Shown piece after piece: positions 34,156-45,704 of a stretch of 64,000 nt of DNA. Origin of the DNA: Gordonia namibiensis NBRC 108229. GTDB lineage: Bacteria; Actinomycetota; Actinomycetes; Mycobacteriales; Mycobacteriaceae. The translations under genes and the position numbers were made by a program. Numbering within the stretch: the first letter of the stretch is position 1; each line of letters starts with the position of its first letter. Location: contig NZ_BAHE01000012.1 in the NCBI RefSeq assembly GCF_000298235.1, positions 22,889 to 86,888 of the forward strand. The letters are read 5' to 3'. The notes below the pieces were generated by a model. It was not told where the DNA came from. It made no database searches and saw nothing but the letters and a program-made list of their open reading frames with translations.

Positions 34156-34749
34156 TCACGGAACCCGGACCATGGCCCACACGTCCGGGCCGTCGTCGGG
34201 CAGAGAAACCTTCCCGGTCACCTCGAACCCGAGTCGTTCGTAGAATCTGACGTTCTCCGGGGATGAGGTCTCGAGGTATGCGGCATACCCCTCTGTCCGG
34301 GCCGCCTCGAGCCCTGGCTCGAGCACAGCTCTGCCGAGCCCTCGTGCCTGCGAATGTGGCGCGACCCCGACCGTGGCCAGATTCCAGACGGGTTCGGCCG
34401 GCCGGAGACCGGCGGTTGCCTCGTCGGCCCGCGCAGCGACGTTTGCTCGGTCTCCGTACAGGTCGACGACTCGGGATGCGATGTCGCCGAACGCCTCGTC
34501 GAGACCCGACGAGGACGGAGTGATCCACACCGCCACGGCAGCAAGGTCGTCCGAGACCCAGACGCGGCCGCACCTCATGCCGATCTCGGCGAGATACAAC
34601 CGCTGCAGGGAATCGACGCGAGCGCCATGGTCACGCGCATCGACCGTGTGTCTGGTGAACGGGTAGTCGGCGAAGGCCTGGCCGAGCGTTTCTGCGGCAG
34701 CGTCGACGTCTTCCGGAGTCGCCGGTCGAATGGAAGGGCGGATCGTCAC
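34156..34749 (-). CDS. GNAT-family N-acetyltransferase
   Basis: GTG 34749 (VTIRPSIRPATPEDVDAAAETL) gives 197 aa. A TAACCT hexamer 8 bases before it fits a leaderless promoter. The acetyl-CoA-binding core is visible as LATVGVAPHSQARGLGRAVLEPGLEAARTEGYAAYLETSSPENVRFYERLGFEVTG, split here as motif A (QARGLGRAV, near residue 127) and motif B (NVRFYERLGFEV). The substrate is unknown; the overall look is like antibiotic- or amine-modifying GNATs. It converges on nothing and sits between a 13E12-type gene and the type VII-type cassette. Confidence 0.85.
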   Translation of the reverse strand: MTIRPSIRPATPEDVDAAAETLGQAFADYPFTRHTVDARDHGARVDSLQRLYLAEIGMRCGRVWVSDDLAAVAVWITPSSSGLDEAFGDIASRVVDLYGDRANVAARADEATAGLRPAEPVWNLATVGVAPHSQARGLGRAVLEPGLEAARTEGYAAYLETSSPENVRFYERLGFEVTGKVSLPDDGPDVWAMVRVP

Positions 34750-34781
34750 GCGAAGCGAGGTTACCCGGCGCCTCGCAGCAC

Positions 34782-36119
34782 TCAAGCGACCGCGAGCAGC
34801 TGCAGCAGCTTCGTCTCGATCTTGCTGCGGTCAGGACTTCGGTGCCCGATCGCCGGCGGCGGGGCACTCCGATGCCGGTCGCCGGTCGGGGTGATGACGT
34901 CGATGACCCGGATGTCTCCGGCCATACGAACCGAATATCCCCAGCCGTCAGCCTCTTTCGCCCGATTGTGGGTGACACAGATGCCGTCGGCGTTGGCTTC
35001 GCTGGTCGGGCCGTCGTGTCGATGCGGTTTCGCGTGGTCGATCTCTGCGATCGGCGCGCCGCAGTACGGAGTTCGACAGCGCTGGTCTCGGAGTCGAACG
35101 AAGTGCGCGAGTGCGGCCGGGAAGGTTCGCGATCTCGACTCCATCGACACCAGTGCACCATCCGACGGACGTGCATAGATACGACGCAGCGTCGAGGCGG
35201 TCTCGCCATCGGGCGACACCGATGCGGCGACGAGTTCCCGTGCCACCGCTGCCGGGATCGGTCCGTACCCCTGCACTTCAGCCGCCGAATCGTTCAACCC
35301 GAGCAGACACTCGTCGGACATGATCATGTTCACTGCCACCGGCACCGGCGACGCTGCGGATCGACCGGTGACACGTTCGACCAGCGTGTCGGCCATGATC
35401 TGCGCGTGCGTGCGATCGTCGGTGCCGAGCACCGAGTCGGCGTGCTGCTTGAGCGAGGCATATACGGAGATCCCCTGCGTCATCGGCAACAACGCCGAAA
35501 GCTGGGTCATCAGATCCGGCGCCGGCCGCACGCTGACCCGCCGATCCTTCTCGGCCTTGGCCTTTCGCGCAACCACCGCGGCCGGTTCGAGTTCGTAGGC
35601 ATGACGCTTTGCCCGGGCTTCGACCTCTCGATCGGAAGCACCCACCAGCGCCCGATGGTCGCGGCACACTCGGCGGTCGATCTCCTCCCGCGATTCGCGA
35701 GTCAGATAAGCGGTTTCGCGGACGAGGATCGTGGCACGCCACTCGGTGAGGACTCCGTCCGCGAGAGCCGCCATCGTATGCGGCATCTCATGTGCCAGGG
35801 CACGAGCGAACCCGAGGTACTGGCTCCCCTTCTGCGGTGAGGCCTTACGCGCCAACCCTATTTCGGCGGCAAGCCCCCGGCCCCTTCGCTGCGGCGGGAC
35901 ATTCCTCGCGGCCTCATCGGCTGCACGAAGCTGATCGAGGTTCGCGGTCTCACGCACCTGCGCCGCGGAACAGGCGGACTTCACCTCCTCGAGCAGCGTC
36001 AGTCGATGCACCGACTCGACCTCGTCGACGCCCGCAGCCATCCCGGCGAGGAGGTGTTGAAAAGCGCGAAGATCTTCCGTCGACAGGCCCGGGGTTCCGC
36101 CTGCGCGTGTTTCGTACAT
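34782..36119 (-). CDS. 13E12-type HNH endonuclease-domain protein (DUF222 + HNH)
   Basis: ATG 36119 gives a 445-aa protein; an earlier ATG at 36188 is possible. The N-terminal part is the helical DUF222 region typical of the mycobacterial REP13E12 family (RLTLLEEVKSACSAAQVRETANL, then LAAEIGLARKASPQKGSQYLGFARAL). The C-terminus has the HNH fold CRTPYCGAPIAEIDHAKPHRHDGPTSEANADGICVTHNRAKE, with Cys pair, His and Asn intact. These multicopy genes are common in Mycobacteriales and can serve as prophage attachment sites, as with phiRv1. Nuclease activity is inferred from motif retention. Confidence 0.9.
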   Translation of the reverse strand: MYETRAGGTPGLSTEDLRAFQHLLAGMAAGVDEVESVHRLTLLEEVKSACSAAQVRETANLDQLRAADEAARNVPPQRRGRGLAAEIGLARKASPQKGSQYLGFARALAHEMPHTMAALADGVLTEWRATILVRETAYLTRESREEIDRRVCRDHRALVGASDREVEARAKRHAYELEPAAVVARKAKAEKDRRVSVRPAPDLMTQLSALLPMTQGISVYASLKQHADSVLGTDDRTHAQIMADTLVERVTGRSAASPVPVAVNMIMSDECLLGLNDSAAEVQGYGPIPAAVARELVAASVSPDGETASTLRRIYARPSDGALVSMESRSRTFPAALAHFVRLRDQRCRTPYCGAPIAEIDHAKPHRHDGPTSEANADGICVTHNRAKEADGWGYSVRMAGDIRVIDVITPTGDRHRSAPPPAIGHRSPDRSKIETKLLQLLAVA

Positions 36120-36185
36120 ACATTCGATGATACTTACTTTCCCGCTGCTTCGACGTCGTTTTCCACAATCATACGAAGCTCCAAT

Positions 36186-36239
36186 CACTTAGCCATTGAG
36201 TTCATCGACCCACCGTGCAACACTTAGCCACATGGCAAA
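36186..36239 (+). promoter_or_regulatory. Repeated CACTTAGCCA sites and palindrome over the arsR start codon
   Basis: CACTTAGCCA occurs at 36186-36195 and again at 36221-36230. The second copy forms an imperfect palindrome, TTAGCCA-CA-TGGCAAA (36224-36239), which includes the ATG of the ArsR-type gene. This is a plausible autoregulatory operator in the divergent gap shared with the HNH gene. Confidence 0.45.
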
Positions 36240-36567
36240 CAGTTCGGTCGCCCTCGACGAGATATTCGGTGCATTATCGGACCCGACTCGACGCGCCGTC
36301 GTCGAACGTCTCGGGCGCGGGTCTGCGAGCGTCGGCGAACTCGCCGACCCCTTCCCCATGTCCCTCCCGTCCTTCATGAAGCACCTGAGGGTTCTCGAGG
36401 AGAGCGGCCTGGTCATGACCAAGAAGACCGGGCGCACCCGAATGTGCACGCTCGACCGTCGACGCCTGCGACGCCTACAGACCTGGCTCGAACACCAGCG
36501 CATCGTCTGGACCGAACGCACCGACCGACTCGAAGCCTTCGTCACCGAAACCGAGGAGACATCATGA
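36232..36567 (+). CDS. ArsR-family winged-helix regulator
   Basis: ATG 36232 gives 111 aa beginning MANSSVALDEIFGALSDPTRRAVVERL. The helix-turn-helix is SVGELADPFPMSLPSFMKHLRVLEESGLV and the wing is TKKTGRTRMCTLDRRRL. No metal-binding Cys pair is present, so this is the non-metal ArsR type (SdpR-like) often paired with an AHSA1 gene. It is translationally coupled to the next gene (ATGA at 36564-36567). A palindrome spans its start codon, which suggests self-repression. Confidence 0.9.
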   Translation: MANSSVALDEIFGALSDPTRRAVVERLGRGSASVGELADPFPMSLPSFMKHLRVLEESGLVMTKKTGRTRMCTLDRRRLRRLQTWLEHQRIVWTERTDRLEAFVTETEETS

Positions 36568-37043
36568 TCGACCCCGAACTCGACCTGACCCTACAACGCA
36601 TCATCCGCGCACCGCGGCAACGGATCTGGGACGCCTGGACGAAACCCGATCAGCTCGCGAAGTGGTGGACGCCCTCCCCGACCGTCACCCGGGTCGAGCG
36701 TCTCGAACCGCGTCCCGGTGGTGCACTAGTCACGCAGATGAGCGACGACGGCGAGACCTTCGTGCCCCACATGGACGCCGTGTTCCTGGTCGTCGACGAC
36801 CACGAACGCCTGGTGTTCACCAACGCCGTCGACAGCTCGTGGCGGCCTGCGGAACCCGCACCCGTCCCCATGACCGCCGAGATCACCCTCGGCGAGCATC
36901 CCGACGGGACCGAGTACAGCGTCGTCGTGCGACACGGCAATCCATCCGATCGCGAACAGCATCACGATCTCGGCTTCTACGACGGCTGGGGCTCGGTCAC
37001 CGCAGCGCTCGCCGGACTCGTCGAAAGCGAGGTGTCGCGATGA
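36564..37043 (+). CDS. AHSA1/SRPBCC-domain protein
   Basis: This 159-aa protein has the START-like ligand-binding fold of the AHSA1 (activator of Hsp90 ATPase C-terminal) type: LTLQRIIRAPRQRIWDAWTKPDQLAKWWTP at the N-terminus, a central beta region (VFLVVDDHERLVFTNAV) and the closing helix GFYDGWGSVTAALAGLVES. Ligand and role are unknown. Its start overlaps the arsR stop and its stop overlaps the next start (ATGA 37040-37043), so the three genes form one tight operon. Confidence 0.88.
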   Translation: MIDPELDLTLQRIIRAPRQRIWDAWTKPDQLAKWWTPSPTVTRVERLEPRPGGALVTQMSDDGETFVPHMDAVFLVVDDHERLVFTNAVDSSWRPAEPAPVPMTAEITLGEHPDGTEYSVVVRHGNPSDREQHHDLGFYDGWGSVTAALAGLVESEVSR

Positions 37044-37684
37044 GAGTCACCGTCACCGAGTTCATGACCCTCGATGGCGTCACCCAGGGACCCGGTTCGG
37101 CCGACGAGGACACCTCCGACGGCTTCACTGCCGGCGGTTGGTTGGTCCCACACATGGACGAGACCTTCATTCAGCAGGCGTCGCAGTGGCTCGATCTCGC
37201 CGACGGACTGCTCCTGGGGCGTCGAACCTACGAGGCCTTCGCCAGCGACTGGCCGCAGATCACCGACCCCGGCGACCCGTTCACCGAGCGGATGAACGCC
37301 CTCCCCAAGTACGTGGTGAGCAGCACGCTCACCGAACTCCCGTGGCAGCCTGCGACTCTCCTCGGTGGCGCCGCGATCGAGGCGGTGTCTTCCCTGCGCT
37401 CGAGACCTAGCGGTGAACTGCAGGTCCACGGCAGCAACACCCTCGCCGCGTCGCTCCTCGAAGCCGGTCTCGTCGACGCATTGCGGCTGGTCGTCGCCCC
37501 GACCGCACTCGGCGCCGGGAGAGAGCTGTTCGGACGCAACGCAATCAGCCTGGGATTTCGGCTGACGCAGCACACCGCGACTCCCGCAGGACTCCTGATC
37601 CTCGAATACGAACCGACCGGCCAGGCGGCGGTAGCAGACCACGAGGGCGTCGTCGCCGCGGTCACTGCCTCGCACGGCAAGTGA
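37040..37684 (+). CDS. Dihydrofolate reductase-like (RibD C-terminal domain) protein
   Basis: The 214-aa protein belongs to the RibD_C/DHFR-like family: RVTVTEFMTLDGVTQGPG at the N-terminus, then GLLLGRRTYEAFASDWPQI near residue 57, and ELQVHGSNTLAASLLEAGLVDALRLVVAPTALGAGRELFG near 130. These are NADPH-binding reductases of unknown substrate, frequently operonic with ArsR/AHSA1 genes. It ends 4 bp before the rsmB stop on the other strand, leaving no room for a separate terminator. Confidence 0.9.
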   Translation: MRVTVTEFMTLDGVTQGPGSADEDTSDGFTAGGWLVPHMDETFIQQASQWLDLADGLLLGRRTYEAFASDWPQITDPGDPFTERMNALPKYVVSSTLTELPWQPATLLGGAAIEAVSSLRSRPSGELQVHGSNTLAASLLEAGLVDALRLVVAPTALGAGRELFGRNAISLGFRLTQHTATPAGLLILEYEPTGQAAVADHEGVVAAVTASHGK

Positions 37685-37688
37685 ACGA

Positions 37689-39104
37689 TCAGTCCCGGGT
37701 CAGCGCCGCCAGGAACATCGCATCCGTGCCGTGGATATGCGGCCACAGCTGAACGTGCGGCCCATCGCCGAGAAGCTCCGGCCCGAGCTTGCCGACGGTC
37801 ACCAGCGGGCGGGCGTCGAGTTGACGCGCACCTTGCACCGATGCCAGAACATCGGCGACCACCGACGTGGTCTCGGCCGGGTGCGGCGAGCACGTCGAAT
37901 AGACCACCACGCCACCGGGTTTGACCAGCCGAAGCGCCTCGGTGAGCAACTCCTTCTGCAGCACGACGAGTTCATCGACATCGCCAGCTGTTCGGCGCCA
38001 ACGGGATTCGGGCCTGCGGCGCAGCGAGCCGAGACCGGAACAAGGCGCGTCGAGCAGGATGCGGTCGTATCCGGGTTCGAGGCCGCTCGACCGGGCGTCG
38101 GCAACGTGGATGGTCACCGGCAGGTCGCTGACCACCTTGCGAATCAGTTCGGCGCGATGCTTCGACACCTCGATGGCATCGAGTCGGGCGGCATCGATCT
38201 CGGCGAGCGCACCGATCAGCGCGGCCTTGCCGCCGGGTCCGGCGCACATGTCGAGCCAGCGGCCGGAGTCGTCGGCGACCTCGGCGACCGTGACCGCACG
38301 CGCGATCAGCTGGCTGCCCTCGTCCTGGACACCGGCGTAGCCTTCGCGGATAGCGTCGACGTCACCGGGATCACCGCTGGGCAGGTACACGCAGTACGGC
38401 GAGAAGTTGCCTTCCTCTCCCCCGCTGGTCAGCGCCAGTTCCTCGGCGGTGATGTAGCCCGGCCGGGCGACCAGGTGCACGGGCGGCCGTTCGTCGTCGG
38501 CGGCGAGCGCCGCCTGCAACTGGCCGGCCGAACCGCCGAGTGCGTCGCGGAACACCTCCGCGATCCAGCGCGGATGCGCGTACTGGAAGGCCAGGTAGCC
38601 GACGAGGTCCTCGGCGGGCGACGGCGCGAGCTCCTCGACCCACATGTCCTCGTCCTTCTGCGACACCTTGCGCAGCACGGCGTTGGCGAAACCCGAAGGG
38701 CCCATGCCGTTCTCAGAACGTACGAGATCCACCGACGTCGACACCGCCGCATGGGAACCCACGCGCGTCCGCAGCAGCTGATAGGCGCCCAGCCGCAGCA
38801 CGTCGAGCACCGGGCCGTCGATCTCCTCGACGGGCCGCTTGGCCGCCGCGGCGATCACCGCATCCAGCAGGCCCTGTGCACGTGCGGTGCCGTAGGCGAG
38901 TTCGGTCGCGAACGCGGCGTCCCGGCCCTCGATCTTGCGGTCCCGCAGCATCTTCGGGAGGACCAGGTTCGCGTAGGCGTCCCGCTCACGAACCGCGCGT
39001 AGCGTGTCCCGCGCCGCGACGCGGGCCGGGTCGAGGTCCTTCTGCCGGAACTTCGCGGAGTTGTTGTCCCGCTTGCCCCGGCTCGGTCGGCGATCCGCAC
39101 TCAT
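37689..39104 (-). CDS. rsmB: 16S rRNA (cytosine-967-C5)-methyltransferase
   Basis: RsmB (Fmu/Sun) methylates C967 of 16S rRNA. The 471-aa protein has an N-terminal NusB-like RNA-binding domain ([27 protein letters not shown], about residues 28-160). The catalytic domain contains [31 protein letters not shown] (SAM site), [24 protein letters not shown] (first Cys) and [17 protein letters not shown] (catalytic Cys). Its ATG overlaps the fmt stop (39101-39104). A basic, asparagine-containing lead precedes the NusB domain. Confidence 0.96.
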   Translation of the reverse strand: MSADRRPSRGKRDNNSAKFRQKDLDPARVAARDTLRAVRERDAYANLVLPKMLRDRKIEGRDAAFATELAYGTARAQGLLDAVIAAAAKRPVEEIDGPVLDVLRLGAYQLLRTRVGSHAAVSTSVDLVRSENGMGPSGFANAVLRKVSQKDEDMWVEELAPSPAEDLVGYLAFQYAHPRWIAEVFRDALGGSAGQLQAALAADDERPPVHLVARPGYITAEELALTSGGEEGNFSPYCVYLPSGDPGDVDAIREGYAGVQDEGSQLIARAVTVAEVADDSGRWLDMCAGPGGKAALIGALAEIDAARLDAIEVSKHRAELIRKVVSDLPVTIHVADARSSGLEPGYDRILLDAPCSGLGSLRRRPESRWRRTAGDVDELVVLQKELLTEALRLVKPGGVVVYSTCSPHPAETTSVVADVLASVQGARQLDARPLVTVGKLGPELLGDGPHVQLWPHIHGTDAMFLAALTRD

Positions 39105-40060
39105 CCCAGTACCGTCCCATCGGTCAGTCGGGCGCCGCGCGCCCAGTCGGCGGCCGGCATCGGCTTCTTACCCGGCGGTTGTACCGTGCCGAGTTTCACC
39201 GGTGTCGAACCGGTTCCGACGAACACCGCCTTCTTCGTCACCGCGATCGCACCCGCGGGCAACGGCTCGGCACGAACCGATTCCGGTAGCGACGCATCGT
39301 CCTCCGCGACGGGACGCACCGGGCCCACCTTGATCCGGGCGTCGTCGAGACTCGTCCACGCCCCGGGCGCCGGCGTGTAGGCGCGGATGAGGCGATCGAT
39401 GATGTGCGCGGGCAGATCCCAGCGGATACGCGCATCCTCGACCTCGACCTTGGGCGCGTGGCTGACGCCGGCCGCGGGTTGCGGTTCGGGGATGAGTCCC
39501 CCGGCCTCGATGCCGTCGAGCGTGTTGACGAGCAGGCCGGCCCCGGCGTCGGCGAGACGGGCGAGCAGGTCGCCGCTGGTGTCGGTCGGCCGGATGGTCT
39601 CGGTCAGGATGCCGTACACCGGCCCGGTGTCCAGGCCCTTCTCCAGCCGGAAGGTGCTGGCACCGGTCACCTCGTCACCCGCGGCGATCGCGGCCTGCAC
39701 CGGCGCCGCTCCGCGCCACGCGGGCAACACCGAGAAGTGCAGGTTGATCCAGCCGTGGGTCGGCAGCGCGAGCAGATCCTCGGGCACGAGGCCACCGTAG
39801 GCGACCACTGCCGCGCAGTCCGGCGCCCAGCGTCGCAACGTCTCGGCGACATCGGGTTCGGACATCCGACGCGGGGTGATCACTTCCAGGCCGTGCTCGT
39901 CGGCGAGGACGCCGATCGGTGACCGCACGACCTTGCGGCCGCGACCCGACACCGCGTCGGGCCGGGTGATGACACCGACGACCTCATGCGACGGCGAGTC
40001 GAGAAGGGCCTGCAACGACGGCACGGCCACCTCGGGGGTGCCGGCGAAAACGATGCGCAT
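39101..40060 (-). CDS. fmt: Methionyl-tRNA formyltransferase
   Basis: Fmt formylates initiator Met-tRNA with 10-formyl-THF. The 319-aa protein opens [20 protein letters not shown]. The active-site region has [45 protein letters not shown], with conserved Asn, His and Asp near residues 105-145. The C-terminal OB-like domain has [25 protein letters not shown]. It begins exactly one base before the priA stop region and overlaps rsmB, so priA-fmt-rsmB are one transcript. Confidence 0.97.
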   Translation of the reverse strand: MRIVFAGTPEVAVPSLQALLDSPSHEVVGVITRPDAVSGRGRKVVRSPIGVLADEHGLEVITPRRMSEPDVAETLRRWAPDCAAVVAYGGLVPEDLLALPTHGWINLHFSVLPAWRGAAPVQAAIAAGDEVTGASTFRLEKGLDTGPVYGILTETIRPTDTSGDLLARLADAGAGLLVNTLDGIEAGGLIPEPQPAAGVSHAPKVEVEDARIRWDLPAHIIDRLIRAYTPAPGAWTSLDDARIKVGPVRPVAEDDASLPESVRAEPLPAGAIAVTKKAVFVGTGSTPVKLGTVQPPGKKPMPAADWARGARLTDGTVLG

Positions 40061-42019
40061 TCATCCGATCGTAGGCGGGTCCACCTGGACCCGGATCGGC
40101 CCGGTCTGCCGGTGCGTGTTGCGTCGTGCCTGCCCGGCGGCGAGAGCCTCTGCCAGAAGCCGTCCGTGCTTGCGCGGCAGCCGCACCAGGATGCGGTCCA
40201 TCTCGTCGTCCGCGGCGGCCTCCCACTCAGCGCTCCCAGCCGGCGGTCGCACCCCGGGCGGGAGCGGTACCGGCCCGAGAACGTCCGCACCCTCGGGCAG
40301 TTCGAGGTGTTCGACGAAGTCGGTGATGACCTGCGTGGGCCCGTCGACCGAGGCCATCGTGACCGCCGGCGGGAATCCCAGTTCGACGCGCTCGTTCAGT
40401 TGGAGCGACGCGAATCCGACAGGGTCCCAACGGATCAGCGCCTGGACAGGGGCCAGGGTCGAGTCGGCGACGATGACCACGCGGCCGCCCTCGCCATGCG
40501 GCCGGACCATGCCGGCCAACGCCATCCAGCGTCGGACGGCGTGTTCCTCCGCGCGTAGATCGGCACGGTCGAGTTGTGCCCAGGTGTCGACGACGATCGC
40601 CGCGCCGTAACCGTCTGGTGCGACCGGTTCGGCGCCCGGCGTCGCGACGACGAGTCGTGCGCCCGGTTCGATCTCGTCGAGGATGGTGTCGCCGCCGCTC
40701 GTGTGGACCGGCACACCTGCGAAGGCACGTCCCAGTTCCTCGGCGGTGCGTCGAGCGCCGGTGACCGTCGCGCGCACCTTCGTGTTGCCGCACTCGGGAC
40801 AGCGGAAGACCGGCTCCGGGCGGCCGCACCAGCGGCAACTCAGACGCTGGTTGCCATCCATCTGCAGGGGTCCGTTGCACGCGCGGCATCGAGCGTGCTC
40901 GCGACACCGCGTACACGCCAGCGACGGCACGTAGCCGCGGCGCGGGACGCTGAAGACAACCGGCTGGTCGGCGGCGAACGCTGAGCGGGCCGCGTCGAAG
41001 GCGACCTCGGGGATCCGCGCGGACCTCGCCATCGGATCCCGGGCGATCTGGCGGTCGTCGTCGGAGATTGCCTGCACACGCGGACTGCGGTGGCGGACGA
41101 GCGGTCGGTCGGCGACGAGGTCGTGTGCCCACCCCGATGCGACGAGCGCCTGCGCCTCCGCGGTCCGGGCGAAGCCGCCGAGCACCAGTCCGCACCGTTC
41201 CTGATGCGACCGCAGGACCGCGACTTCACGCGGGTGCGGGTACGGCGCGCGGGGATCGGCCATGCTGTCGTCGCCGTCATCCCAGACGACGACGAGACCG
41301 AGGTCGGTGACGGGTGCGAACACCGCACTGCGCGTGCCGATCACGAGTTTCGCCGCACCGCGTCGTGCGGCGAGCCAGCGGCGGTACCGCGCGGTGGGAC
41401 CGAGACCGGCGGCCAGCGCGACTCCCCGATCGCCGATGAGCGGTTCACATTCCGCCCACACCCGGTCGAGGTCCCGCTGGTCGGGCACGATGATGATGCA
41501 GCCGCGCCCGGCCGCCAGGGTCGTCGCGGCGAGTTCGGCGAGTCTGCGGGGCCAGTCCTCCCCCGGCAGCGCCTGCCACGCCGCACGCGGGTGCCCACCG
41601 TCGGCAATCGCCTCGAAGAACGACTCTGCCAGCGGGTAGCGTCGCCACGCCTCCGGGTCGGGCGCCTCGACGACGGTCGTCGGTTCCGGCGTCATCTCCT
41701 TTTCGGTGCGTGCGTGACGTGGCGGAATCGCCAGCCGGACAACATCTCCCATGGTGCCCGCATAGCGGTCGGCGACGGCGCGGCACAGCGAGGCCAGTTC
41801 CGGTGACAGGACAGGCTCGGCGGAGACGACACGGTCGAGCCAGCCCAGCTTGCCGGGGTGATCGCTCTTCTCGATCCGATCGAGCAGGAATCCGTCGATC
41901 AGACGACCGGCGAACCGAACGCGGACCCGCACCCCCGGAACCGCCGTCGCATCCTGATCGGAGTCGATCAGGTAGTCGAACGGTCGGTCGAGGTGTGCGA
42001 GTCCGAGTATGGGCAGCAC
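40061..42019 (-). CDS. priA: Probable primosomal protein N' (PriA), helicase motifs degenerate
   Basis: PriA restarts stalled replication forks. The 652-aa frame from GTG 42019 has the N-terminal 3'-end-binding fold (LDRPFDYLI, PGVRVRVRFAGRLIDGFLLDR) and the zinc-binding region CTRCREHARCRACNGPL...CRWCGRPEPVFRCPECG with all cysteines. The Walker A loop is replaced by ALPGEDWPRRLAE and the DEAH box by VVWDDGDDS, the known actinobacterial condition, so it probably lacks helicase activity. Homology to other actinobacterial PriA extends 9 or more residues upstream of GTG 42019 (SLPVARVLPIL) without any standard start codon before the metK stop; see findings. Confidence 0.9.
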   Translation of the reverse strand: MLPILGLAHLDRPFDYLIDSDQDATAVPGVRVRVRFAGRLIDGFLLDRIEKSDHPGKLGWLDRVVSAEPVLSPELASLCRAVADRYAGTMGDVVRLAIPPRHARTEKEMTPEPTTVVEAPDPEAWRRYPLAESFFEAIADGGHPRAAWQALPGEDWPRRLAELAATTLAAGRGCIIIVPDQRDLDRVWAECEPLIGDRGVALAAGLGPTARYRRWLAARRGAAKLVIGTRSAVFAPVTDLGLVVVWDDGDDSMADPRAPYPHPREVAVLRSHQERCGLVLGGFARTAEAQALVASGWAHDLVADRPLVRHRSPRVQAISDDDRQIARDPMARSARIPEVAFDAARSAFAADQPVVFSVPRRGYVPSLACTRCREHARCRACNGPLQMDGNQRLSCRWCGRPEPVFRCPECGNTKVRATVTGARRTAEELGRAFAGVPVHTSGGDTILDEIEPGARLVVATPGAEPVAPDGYGAAIVVDTWAQLDRADLRAEEHAVRRWMALAGMVRPHGEGGRVVIVADSTLAPVQALIRWDPVGFASLQLNERVELGFPPAVTMASVDGPTQVITDFVEHLELPEGADVLGPVPLPPGVRPPAGSAEWEAAADDEMDRILVRLPRKHGRLLAEALAAGQARRNTHRQTGPIRVQVDPPTIG

Positions 42020-42088
42020 ACGGGCAACCGGCAGCGAATCAGCCGGGACCCGTGCGCCTTTCGGGGGCAGGGACTGCGCCCTTCGGGG

Positions 42089-43297
<1,209 letters not shown>

Positions 43298-43420
43298 CAG
43301 ATCCTCTCGAGATCTCGCGCGCGGATGGTTCCGGCGCCGTTTGGCAGGTATCGGCCGTCGTTGTGGCCGGTGGAGTCACTTTCAAAACTACACAGCAGGC
43401 AGTTGCTGTCGCGGCGCCGC

Positions 43421-44680
43421 TCAGGCCCCCCGACCATCAGGCACCAGTTGACGCACTTCGTCAAGTATCCGACTCGACATGAGTGTTTTAGATCCGAAGG
43501 GCAGAGCGGTCTCGTCACCCTTGGCCGACAGCAGCCAACCGGTGTTGTCCTCGGTGCCGAACGCCTTGCCGTCGCCGACCGCGTTCACCACGAGCAGGTC
43601 GCATCCCTTGCGGGCGAGTTTGGCCCGACCGTGTTCGAGGACCCCGCCGGTCTCGTCGCCGGTCTCCGCCGCGAAGCCGACGATCACTGTCTCGGACGGA
43701 ATCCGACCGTCGTCCCGCGCCTCGACCAGCCCGCGGAGGATGTCGGGGTTGGTGGTGAGTTCGATCGGGGCCGGACCCTGATCGCCCTTCTTGATCTTGG
43801 CGTCGGCCACCGCGATGGGCCGGAAGTCGGCGACGGCGGCGGCCATGATGACGACATCGGCGTCGGCCGCCCGCTTGGTCATCTCCTCGGCGAGTTCCTG
43901 CGCGTTGGAGATCCGCACGATGTGGACACCGGCGGGATCGCCGGGGTCGGCGGTCGAACCGGCGACGACGGTGACGCTCGCGCCGCGCTGTGCGGCCGCG
44001 CGGGCCAGCGCGAATCCCTGCTTGCCCGAGCTGTGATTGCCCAGGTAGCGCACGGGATCGAGGGGTTCGCGGGTGCCGCCGGCGCTGATCAGTACGCGGA
44101 CACCGTCGAGGTCGTACGGCAGGGCGTCGGCGCGGTCGAGGAGCAGCTCGCCGATGAGCGCGATCTCCTGCGGGTCAGGGAGACGGCCGCGGCCGGAATC
44201 CGTGCCGGTGAGCCGACCGGACGCCGGGGTCATGACCGTCGAGCCCTGTTCGCGCAGCGTCGCGATGTTGGCCTGGGTGGCCGGGTGCTCCCACATCTCG
44301 GTGTGCATGGCCGGCACGAAGAGCACCGGGCACCGCACGGTGAGCAGCGAAGCGGTAAGCAGGTCGTCGGCGCGTCCCTGAGCGGCGCGGGCCATGAGGT
44401 CCGCGGTCGCCGGCGCGATGATGACGAGGTCGGCGCCCTGGCCCAGACGCACATGCGCGACCTCGTCGACGTCGTCGAAAACGGTGGTGCTGACCGGATT
44501 ACCGCTCAGTGCCTCGAAGGTCGCCTTGCCGACGAACTTGAGAGCGGCGGGGGTCGGCACCACGCGGACCTCGTGCCCGGACTCGGTGAAGTGGCGGATC
44601 ACCGAACACACCTTGTATGCGGCGATGCCTCCACCGACGCCGATGAGGATCCGGCGTCGTGTCTTGGTCGGTTTGGTCAT
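43421..44680 (-). CDS. coaBC: Bifunctional phosphopantothenoylcysteine decarboxylase / phosphopantothenate-cysteine ligase
   Basis: CoaBC (Dfp) performs two consecutive steps of coenzyme A synthesis. ATG 44680 gives 419 aa starting MTKPTKTRRRILIGVGGGIAAYK, the flavin domain. CoaC landmarks are IIAPATADLMARAAQGRADDLLTASLL and VPAMHTEMWEHPATQ (catalytic His near residue 112, loop Cys in RCPVLFVPAMH). The CoaB half has VLISAGGTREPLDPVRYLGNHSSGKQGFALA near 190 and VIMAAAVADFRP with KIKKG. It follows rpoZ by 13 bp. Confidence 0.97.
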   Translation of the reverse strand: MTKPTKTRRRILIGVGGGIAAYKVCSVIRHFTESGHEVRVVPTPAALKFVGKATFEALSGNPVSTTVFDDVDEVAHVRLGQGADLVIIAPATADLMARAAQGRADDLLTASLLTVRCPVLFVPAMHTEMWEHPATQANIATLREQGSTVMTPASGRLTGTDSGRGRLPDPQEIALIGELLLDRADALPYDLDGVRVLISAGGTREPLDPVRYLGNHSSGKQGFALARAAAQRGASVTVVAGSTADPGDPAGVHIVRISNAQELAEEMTKRAADADVVIMAAAVADFRPIAVADAKIKKGDQGPAPIELTTNPDILRGLVEARDDGRIPSETVIVGFAAETGDETGGVLEHGRAKLARKGCDLLVVNAVGDGKAFGTEDNTGWLLSAKGDETALPFGSKTLMSSRILDEVRQLVPDGRGA

Positions 44681-44693
44681 CCCGACGCCGAGA

Positions 44694-45664
<971 letters not shown>

Positions 45665-45704
45665 GTGCTCGTCACGCTGCCGTGTTCGGTTGCGATGCTC
45701 ACGC

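Noticed and set aside
40061..42019. PriA with missing Walker A as a pseudogene
   Set aside because: Loss of helicase motifs is a known trait of actinobacterial PriA; the frame and zinc cysteines are intact.
43298..43420. SAM riboswitch upstream of metK
   Set aside because: None of the conserved SAM-aptamer segments are visible in the 123-bp leader.
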